Source: an uncultured Ruminococcus sp.
GTDB taxonomy: Bacteria > Bacillota > Clostridia > Oscillospirales > Ruminococcaceae
Assembly (NCBI GenBank): GCA_947175975.1
Contig: CAMWOX010000027.1
Coordinates: forward strand, 1-12,433
Direction: 5' to 3'
DNA length: 12,433 nucleotides
In this document: in pieces, positions 6,949-12,433 of the stretch
Layout: each line of letters opens with the position of its first letter
How positions within the stretch are numbered: the stretch's first letter is position 1
Program-made: the position numbers and the translations under genes
Notes under the pieces: model-generated
Told to the model about the DNA's origin: nothing
Databases searched by the model: none
Seen by the model: only the letters and a program-made list of their open reading frames with translations

Positions 6949-9205
6949 CTTTCATCGTACAGCGTAGATTCACTAGTTCTCCTGCCTGGAAATAGCCAAT
7001 TGGTGTAATATATGGCTGTCTGCCAATATTATATCGATGCAACTGTTCGGCATTATCCCGGTAAACTTCCAGATAATCCGCATCCGGAACTTTTGCATAG
7101 GCATATGCCAATCCTGTCTGTGTCGTTGTATAATTATATTTCAGAAATACTGTATCCGGTGCATCCTCCTGTTTTGTATAACTATATTTACCATAGTCAA
7201 GCCTGGAAACATCAAAACCCTGATGTCCGACATGCGTAATATCCGTCTGCTTAAATAAAGGCTCTTCAATTCCTGTCAGTTTCTGGAATAATAAATTCTG
7301 CTGTTCGAATGGATTATTCATATCTTCCAGTTCATATTCTTTCAGCAGTTCCGGCATCATAAAGCCCAATCCCAGATTATATACACTCTCATATAATGCA
7401 CTTGAACCATTCTGACTGATTTTATTCATTGTGACAGAATCCGCATTGTAGCCATCCTTTGCGATCATATAACGCACATCCATCAATAAATTCGTCAGCG
7501 GTGAAGTATTGGCATAATAATATCTGTTTCCAGCCTCCGAAGCCGGCAGACCAATCTTGCGGCAGAATGTTGAGATACTTTCATTCGCCATAGAAGAAAA
7601 CTGTGAAACACCGTTATATTCATACAATGATGGATCATTCAGGGAATACCACATGCTTAATTCCGTTCTGTGAAACACATCGCTGTCATCTTCCAAATCC
7701 AGTAATGCTTGTACTTCACTATTGTTTGCCGGATAAGACGAATATCCGGAGCTGCCGACAGCTTCCACACCACGGACTGCCTGTCCGACCATTTCAAAAC
7801 CGACGACGCCGGCAAGCAGAACCTGTACGACTGCTTTCGGTGCAAACAGCCTGCATAAAATAACGATTAAATACACACCACCAAGAATGATACAGGATTT
7901 CACAAATGCATGTTCTTCCTCTTCCTGGATGCCTGATCCATAAGCCAGCCAGCAGAATCCTGCACCTACCAGAATCATTGCTACCCAATGCAGAATATGT
8001 AATTCTTCTAATAAAACCTGATATGCCCGGTAAGCCATGATCAGCATCACAAACGAAAACAGGAACGAAAATCTGTAAGGCAGCATATTCGTGAAGTGAA
8101 ATCCATGCCAGATAAAATTCAAATAATTCATGTTACAGCTGACAATCAGAAATGCCAGAATTAACACTGCCGAAATTTTTTCCCGGATTCTGATTTTCTT
8201 TGCAATCAGAAATGCCCCTAATAATAATACCGGCAATAATCCGCAATACAAATTTGGCAAGCCTTCTTTGGAAGTCGGCTCTGTATAAGCCAGCATATTG
8301 GAAACAATATCTCTCCAGGATTCATAAAATGAAATCGATTTCGGAAAAGAATTGTTCGCACTGTGTGTCAACTGCAACGCAAAAAACGTTGGCAATAAAA
8401 TAAACGCTGATAATCCTGCACCCAGGAGCGATCCGCCTGTGATCAACGCAAAACGTTTGAAAAATTTCTTGATTTTCAAGTTCTCATACAAACACAGACA
8501 GAAAAAAGCAATCACTGTAAAAATACAGATAAAATATGCAATATAATAATTCGAGAACAATGCCAATGCCAAAGAGATCACATATACTCTGCACTTTCCC
8601 TCCCGGACAAGCATTGTCAGTCCCATCATGACAAGCGGCAGCATGGCGACTGTATCAATCCAGATTGTATTCCAGTAATATCCCATCATGTAACTGCATA
8701 ATGCATACATGATCCCGAATATTGTAATCGACAAATCATTCCTGCTAAATACATATCGCAGACATTTTGCCATAAAAAATCCCGCAAAAGAAAATTTCAG
8801 CATCAGGATCAGCATCATTCCGTCTCTGAGATTCTCCAGATTCATAAATAATGCCAGTAAATTCAGGGGACTTGCTGCATAATAAGCAATTAATGCCAGA
8901 AAGTTCGTGCCGATGCCTGTCCGCCAGGAATATACTATCGATCCACCTGTTTTCAGTTTCTCATGCAAAAGCTGAAAAAACGGATAATACTGATGCCATA
9001 GGTCTGTTACCAAAAATTGCTTATCCCCAAATGGATGCATTTCTGCTTTCTTAAAAGCATAACCCATCAACAAAAACGGGATTACAAATGCTAATACTTC
9101 CCAGAAATAGATCTCATCCAGTTTTTGAAGCCAGACCGGTCTTGGTTCTTCGATCTGAACAGCTGTTTTATTTGATTTTGGTTTCGGTTTTTCCATCATA
9201 GCCAT
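6929..9205 (-). CDS. C-terminally truncated duplicate of YfhO fused to the last five residues of EcfT, 758 residues
   Basis: Residues 1-753 are identical to the full-length YfhO at 4054-6909, with the same conserved D68, QYYPFF and AASPLNLL motifs and the same ~13 membrane segments. After MKD the frame passes the duplication junction (6946/6947) and reads SIISY and a stop, which are the last five codons of ecfT. It therefore lacks residues 754-951 of YfhO: the final part of the outer beta-rich domain with SIPYEDGW...VDG, the last membrane span and the acidic cytoplasmic tail. Without the last span its C-terminus should remain outside the membrane. The ribosome site and position after ecfT are those of the original gene. 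It may be a non-functional by-product, a dominant interfering form, or an artefact of assembly. It is best treated as a truncated duplicate, not as an independent gene. Confidence 0.85.
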   Translation of the reverse strand: MAMMEKPKPKSNKTAVQIEEPRPVWLQKLDEIYFWEVLAFVIPFLLMGYAFKKAEMHPFGDKQFLVTDLWHQYYPFFQLLHEKLKTGGSIVYSWRTGIGTNFLALIAYYAASPLNLLALFMNLENLRDGMMLILMLKFSFAGFFMAKCLRYVFSRNDLSITIFGIMYALCSYMMGYYWNTIWIDTVAMLPLVMMGLTMLVREGKCRVYVISLALALFSNYYIAYFICIFTVIAFFCLCLYENLKIKKFFKRFALITGGSLLGAGLSAFILLPTFFALQLTHSANNSFPKSISFYESWRDIVSNMLAYTEPTSKEGLPNLYCGLLPVLLLGAFLIAKKIRIREKISAVLILAFLIVSCNMNYLNFIWHGFHFTNMLPYRFSFLFSFVMLIMAYRAYQVLLEELHILHWVAMILVGAGFCWLAYGSGIQEEEEHAFVKSCIILGGVYLIVILCRLFAPKAVVQVLLAGVVGFEMVGQAVRGVEAVGSSGYSSYPANNSEVQALLDLEDDSDVFHRTELSMWYSLNDPSLYEYNGVSQFSSMANESISTFCRKIGLPASEAGNRYYYANTSPLTNLLMDVRYMIAKDGYNADSVTMNKISQNGSSALYESVYNLGLGFMMPELLKEYELEDMNNPFEQQNLLFQKLTGIEEPLFKQTDITHVGHQGFDVSRLDYGKYSYTKQEDAPDTVFLKYNYTTTQTGLAYAYAKVPDADYLEVYRDNAEQLHRYNIGRQPYITPIGYFQAGELVNLRCTMKDSIISY

Positions 9206-9244
9206 AATGATTCTACATTCCTTTCTAGTAGCTGATGATGCTGT
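6947..9244. repeat. Tandem direct duplication, copy 2
   Basis: Second copy of the 2296-base-period repeat described at 4651-6948; the two intervals share the GT at 6947-6948. Copy 2 contains codons 1-753 of the truncated yfhO, the yfhO ribosome site, and the genuine 3' end of ecfT (six codons plus stop). Homologous recombination between the copies would delete one unit and restore an ecfT-yfhO-truA order with all genes intact, so the structure should be unstable if it exists in cells. Confidence 0.95.
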
Positions 9245-10034
9245 TTAATATCATAATCAACAGTAAAAATAATCCGCAGACTGTTAGACTGCAATAGTCT
9301 TTCCATGTCGCTTTTAATTCTCTTAATCTGGTTCTCCCCTCTCCACCCTGGTAACAACGGCATTCCATGGCGGTTGCTAATTCCTCTGCTCTGCGGAATG
9401 CGGATACAAACAACGGAATCAGAATCGGAATCATAGCTTTCACACGATCCAGCAGTTTTCCGTTATCCAGCATCGCACCTCTGGCTTTTTGTGCTGCCAT
9501 GATCTTATCCGTCTCTTCAATCAGCGTTGGAATAAATCTCAATGCAATGGACATCATCATTGCCATCTCATGTACCGGAAATTTTACTTTCTTCAATGGC
9601 GATAACAGACTCTCTATTGCATCCGTCAATAAAATGGGCGAAGTTGTATATGTCAGCATGGATGATCCTATAATTAACAAAATAATCCTGCCTATCATAA
9701 AAGCACTTGTCTGCAAGCCGCCCTCTGTAATTTTCAGGAATTTCCAGCTCCAGAGCGTTTCTCCTGTATCAATAAATACCAGATTTAATATCGCTGTAAA
9801 CACCAGAACCGGAAAAATCGGCTTGATACTTTTGATACCCATCTGGAATGGAATTTTTGATAATCCCTGCACCAGAATGACAAATACTGCACCTATTACT
9901 AAATTCACAGCATGATTTCCGGCAAAGAGCATCATAATAAACAACAAAGTATTGATAATCTTAAATCTGGGATCAAGCTTATGAATCACGCTGTCCACCG
10001 GAAAATACTGCCCCAATGTAATATCTTTCAGCAT
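9225..10034 (-). CDS. ecfT: Energy-coupling factor transporter transmembrane protein EcfT
   Basis: EcfT is the membrane scaffold of group II ECF transporters. It binds the two ATPases through coupling helices and toggles substrate-specific S-components (vitamins, metals). The 269 residues show the typical start LKDITLGQYFPVDSVIHKLDPR, membrane segments at about 25-57, 70-90, 108-128 and 248-265, and long amphipathic helices between. The first coupling motif is AQKARG (ARG at 184-186). The second is AMECRCYQGGEGRT, where CRC (225-227) replaces the more usual ARG; the essential arginine R226 is kept. The start overlaps the ecfA2 stop by seven bases, indicating coupled translation. The last six codons and stop lie inside the tandem duplication and recur at 6929-6948, but ecfT itself is complete. 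No S-component gene is in the window, consistent with a shared module. Confidence 0.96.
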   Translation of the reverse strand: MLKDITLGQYFPVDSVIHKLDPRFKIINTLLFIMMLFAGNHAVNLVIGAVFVILVQGLSKIPFQMGIKSIKPIFPVLVFTAILNLVFIDTGETLWSWKFLKITEGGLQTSAFMIGRIILLIIGSSMLTYTTSPILLTDAIESLLSPLKKVKFPVHEMAMMMSIALRFIPTLIEETDKIMAAQKARGAMLDNGKLLDRVKAMIPILIPLFVSAFRRAEELATAMECRCYQGGEGRTRLRELKATWKDYCSLTVCGLFLLLIMILNSIISY

Positions 10035-10894
10035 GACTTCCCATCCTTTCGCAATAGATTCAAAATCGCCTGTTTTGCCTGTGCGACCGTGTACAAATCC
10101 TCTGGCAATTCATACCCTTTTTTCCGGAGCATCTGCATCACGGACGCAATCTGCGGTACTTGCAACCCCAATGCTTTCAGTTCTTCCGACCTGCGGAATA
10201 CCAGATTGGTCTCTTCATAGCAAAATAACTTTGCCTGACTCATGACTAATAATTTTTCCGTAAATTCCGCCACATCCTCCATGCTATGCGAAACTAACAA
10301 TACTGTACTTCCTGTTTTTTTCTGATAATCCCGGATCTGATGGAGCATTAAGTTCCTTCCTTTCGGATCTAATCCGGCACATGGTTCATCCAGAATCAGA
10401 ATCTTTGGACGCATTGCCATCACACCTGCAATTGCTGCACGACGTTTCTGACCGCCCGATAATGCAAACGGTGAACGTTCCAGCAATTTTTTGTCAATTC
10501 CAAGCATCTGCGCTGTTTCCAATACTCTAGTTCTAATTTCTGCTTCACCCAGATTCATATTTTTTGGACCGAATGCAATATCCTTGTACACTGTTTCTTC
10601 AAACAACTGGTATTCCGGATACTGGAACACAAGTCCGACCTGAAAACGCACCTCACGCAACCGGGACTTATCCGCCCAGATGTCTCGGTTATCCAGATAA
10701 ATTTTTCCGGATGTCGGCTGCAACAGACCATTAAAATGCTGCATCAGCGTGGATTTTCCAGAACCGGTATGCCCGATCACACCGATCATCTGGTTCGCTT
10801 CCAGTTCCAACTCTACATGGTCAACTGCTGTTTTTTCAAATGGAGTGCCTGCGCTATACACATAGGTCAGACCTTCTGTTTTCAGAATTGCCAT
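10028..10894 (-). CDS. ecfA2: Energy-coupling factor transporter ATP-binding protein EcfA2
   Basis: This is one of two ABC-type ATPases that power the ECF transporter at the inner membrane face. With the start at 10894 (MAILKTEGLTYVY) it has 288 residues, normal for EcfA2, and the N-terminus aligns with the family, including TPFEKTAVDHV. Motifs: Walker A GHTGSGKST at 41-49, Q-loop Q91 in VFQYPEYQLFEETV, signature LSGGQ at 145-149, Walker B ILDEP with D169-E170, and switch H203. Position 172 is cysteine (DEPCAGLDP) where threonine or serine is more common. The frame is open back to an ATG at 11011, but that would overlap ecfA1 by 88 bases and add a non-family extension, so I reject it. AAGGA lies very close (3 bases) to the chosen ATG. 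It begins 29 bases after the ecfA1 stop and overlaps ecfT. Confidence 0.95.
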   Translation of the reverse strand: MAILKTEGLTYVYSAGTPFEKTAVDHVELELEANQMIGVIGHTGSGKSTLMQHFNGLLQPTSGKIYLDNRDIWADKSRLREVRFQVGLVFQYPEYQLFEETVYKDIAFGPKNMNLGEAEIRTRVLETAQMLGIDKKLLERSPFALSGGQKRRAAIAGVMAMRPKILILDEPCAGLDPKGRNLMLHQIRDYQKKTGSTVLLVSHSMEDVAEFTEKLLVMSQAKLFCYEETNLVFRRSEELKALGLQVPQIASVMQMLRKKGYELPEDLYTVAQAKQAILNLLRKDGKSC

Positions 10895-10923
10895 TTTTCC
10901 TTGTCTCTGTCCTTTCTCTGATT

Positions 10924-11778
10924 CTAAAATAACTTCTCCAATGCCACAACACATTCCTGTTCTGTGAGAATTTCCGGAGAAATCGCATAACCTGCCTTCT
11001 TCAGCTCCCACGCCAGTTCTGTCACCTGCGGCACATCAAGTCCCAATGCTTTCATATGCTCTACCTGAGAAAACACTTTTCTTGGCAGATCATCTAAAAT
11101 AATCCGTCCATCATCTACTACTACAACACGTTCTGCAAGTGCTGCCTCTTCCATGTAATGCGTAATTAGTATAATTGTAATCCCCTGTTCCCGGTTTAAT
11201 TTTAAAATCGTTTCCATGACTTCCTGTCTGCCCTGCGGATCGAGCATAGCTGTCGGTTCATCCAGAATAATACACTCCGGCTGCATGGCGATCACACCTG
11301 CAATTGCAACACGCTGTTTCTGCCCTCCTGAAAGCTGAGAGGGTGCATGATTTCTATATTCATACATCTTGACAGATCTTAATGCACTGTCTACCCGTTT
11401 CCGAATTTCTTCCGGCGGAACGCCCAGATTTTCCGGTGCAAATGCAACATCTTCTTCTACAATAGAAGCAACGATCTGATTATCCGGATTCTGGAACACC
11501 ATACCGGCTTTTTGCCGAATGGCAAACAAATTCTCTTCTTTGCGTGTATTCAATCCGGCAACAAAAAGGCTTCCTTTTTCTGGGATCAGGATTGCATTCA
11601 TATGCTTTGCCAGCGTTGATTTTCCGCTTCCGTTATGTCCTAAAATCGCTGTAAAACTGCCTTTTTTGATCTCCAATGAAATATCTTTCAGAATCCAGTC
11701 ATTTTCCTGTTCGGCATCTGTATCAGTCGGGTAGCGAAACCAGAGATGTTCCGCACGAATCATCTCATGCTCTGCCAT
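10924..11778 (-). CDS. ecfA1: Energy-coupling factor transporter ATP-binding protein EcfA1
   Basis: This is the second ECF ATPase, which forms a heterodimer with EcfA2 on EcfT. From the start at 11778 (MAEHEMIRAEHLWFRYP) it has 284 residues. Motifs: Walker A GHNGSGKST at 47-55, Q-loop Q96 in MVFQNPDNQIVASIVEEDVAF (EcfA1-typical), signature LSGGQ at 149-153, Walker B IILDEPTAMLDP with D173-E174, and switch H207 in THYMEEA. GAGGGA seven bases upstream supports the 11778 start; an in-frame ATG at 11826 would lengthen the overlap with the methyltransferase gene without a better ribosome site, and one at 11763 is poorly preceded. The start overlaps the upstream stop by 14 bases, so it appears to be translated together with the methyltransferase. 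Confidence 0.95.
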   Translation of the reverse strand: MAEHEMIRAEHLWFRYPTDTDAEQENDWILKDISLEIKKGSFTAILGHNGSGKSTLAKHMNAILIPEKGSLFVAGLNTRKEENLFAIRQKAGMVFQNPDNQIVASIVEEDVAFAPENLGVPPEEIRKRVDSALRSVKMYEYRNHAPSQLSGGQKQRVAIAGVIAMQPECIILDEPTAMLDPQGRQEVMETILKLNREQGITIILITHYMEEAALAERVVVVDDGRIILDDLPRKVFSQVEHMKALGLDVPQVTELAWELKKAGYAISPEILTEQECVVALEKLF

Positions 11779-12433
11779 AAAACAATCCCTCAGTATTTTC
11801 ACTGCACCAAACAGCTGTTGAGCCACACGGCAGACACATACCGCTCTGCTCTACCGGAAGACCAATTTCATCAAAATACACATATCCTCCAAATTTCCTT
11901 GTCAGCAACCCATCCAGAATATACCCCATGACAGAGGGCGACAACCCTGTTGTATAGCTGTTGATCATAAAAAATACCGGATGATCGCTCAGAACATTCA
12001 CACAGTTATGCACCAGATCATAAATGCAGTTTTCAAGTTTCCAGACTTCTCCGCCTGGCCCTCTGCCGTAACTGGGAGGATCCATAATAATGGCATCATA
12101 TCTTCTGCCCCGGCGAATTTCCCGGAGCGTGAATTTTTCACAGTCATCCACAATCCAACGGATCGGCTGATCCTGTAATCCGGACAATGCCGCATTCTCT
12201 CTTGCCCACTGCACCATGCCTTTGGATGCATCTACATGGCATACTTCTGCTCCTGCATTGGCACAAGCCAAAGTCGCCCCTCCGGTATAAGCAAATAAAT
12301 TCAGAACACTAATTTTCTTCTCGTTATTTTTAATCAATTTATCCATAAAATCCCAGTTCACAGCCTGTTCCGGAAATAATCCAGTATGTTTGAATCCAGT
12401 CGGACGGATTTTAAAAACAAGATCCCGGTAAGG
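11765..12433 (-). CDS. Class I SAM-dependent methyltransferase, COG1092/RlmI-like, C-terminal part (runs off window)
   Basis: The frame is open to the right edge, so the N-terminus is missing; 222 codons and the stop are present. The first visible residues (PYRDLVFKIRPTGFKH, then TGLFPEQA) already belong to the protein, so the GTG at 12361 is not a start. Rossmann-fold SAM-binding motif I is NLFAYTGG (about 12278-12301), an acidic residue in HVDAS ends the second strand, VDD lies near the adenine site, and the catalytic-loop motif DPPSYGRG is near 12060-12082. This pattern matches the COG1092 group that includes 23S rRNA m5C/m7G methyltransferases such as RlmI and RlmK, but substrate cannot be decided from this fragment and a catalytic cysteine pattern is not clear. 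It overlaps ecfA1 by 14 bases, an unusual partner for the ECF module. Confidence 0.88.
   Translation of the reverse strand, partial: PYRDLVFKIRPTGFKHTGLFPEQAVNWDFMDKLIKNNEKKISVLNLFAYTGGATLACANAGAEVCHVDASKGMVQWARENAALSGLQDQPIRWIVDDCEKFTLREIRRGRRYDAIIMDPPSYGRGPGGEVWKLENCIYDLVHNCVNVLSDHPVFFMINSYTTGLSPSVMGYILDGLLTRKFGGYVYFDEIGLPVEQSGMCLPCGSTAVWCSENTEGLFYGRA

Noticed and set aside
4716..9054. Pairs of identical small plus-strand frames, possibly a repeated gene family
   Set aside because: They are identical only because the whole 2296-base unit is duplicated; all are antisense to yfhO.
4651..9244. Mobile element or integron as the cause of the duplication
   Set aside because: No transposase, terminal inverted repeats or target-site duplications beyond the shared GT are seen, and the repeated content is host operon sequence.
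9367..9915. A 182-codon plus-strand open frame opposite ecfT
   Set aside because: It is fully contained in the antisense of ecfT, whose motifs are unambiguous; the hydrophobic look is expected from the complement of a membrane protein gene.
10895..11011. N-terminal extension of EcfA2 to the ATG at 11011
   Set aside because: It would overlap ecfA1 by 88 bases, and the added residues do not resemble the family; the family start is at 10894.
12359..12361. GTG at 12361 as the start of the methyltransferase
   Set aside because: The frame continues upstream with family-like residues (TGFKHTGLFPEQA) to the window edge, so the gene is truncated and does not start here.

Overview
The window reads as a moderately AT-rich chromosomal stretch from a Bacillota (Firmicutes) genome, most likely class Clostridia and plausibly Lachnospiraceae. 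The taxonomy is inferred from gene content: the energy-coupling factor (ECF) module ecfA1-ecfA2-ecfT near truA, a DUF5711-type anchored protein, a YfhO protein, and a Clp ATPase with an N-terminal zinc finger. It also rests on purine-rich AGGAGG-type ribosome sites. Every supported gene lies on the minus strand, so transcription runs from position 12433 toward position 1. No RNA genes, transposases, CRISPR arrays or integration sites are visible, and no stretch over 300 bases lacks a gene.

Layout in the direction of transcription: the 3' part of a COG1092-type SAM-dependent methyltransferase (cut by the window edge), ecfA1, ecfA2, ecfT, a C-terminally truncated copy of a YfhO-family membrane protein gene, a full-length copy of the same gene, truA, a DUF5711-like anchored propeller protein, an MmcQ/YjbR-family protein, and finally the 5' part of a zinc-finger Clp ATPase. 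From the methyltransferase to the YjbR gene the genes overlap or are separated by only a few to about 30 bases, so they look like one transcription unit. The Clp gene has its own near-consensus promoter (TTGACA, 17 bases, TATACT with an extended -10) in the 76-base gap before it.

The ECF genes make the shared energising module for vitamin and metal uptake. Two different ATPases pair with the T-component, and substrate-binding S-components are encoded elsewhere. TruA modifies tRNA. YfhO is a multi-spanning GT-C-like membrane protein linked in other Firmicutes to glycosylation of cell-surface polymers.

The main anomaly is an exact direct tandem duplication with a period of 2296 bases (4651-6948 and 6947-9244), with only GT shared at the breakpoints. 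It covers the last six codons of ecfT, the yfhO ribosome site and the first 753 codons of yfhO. It leaves ecfT and one yfhO copy intact and creates an extra, truncated YfhO that ends with the last five residues of EcfT. It is either a very recent duplication or an assembly or amplification artefact. The artefact possibility needs weighing because bases 8-40 match the Illumina Nextera read-1 adapter (Tn5 mosaic end included) at 30 of 33 positions, so the left end of this contig is not genuine genome sequence. I did not find convincing evidence of a novel biological system; the duplication is the feature most worth following up.
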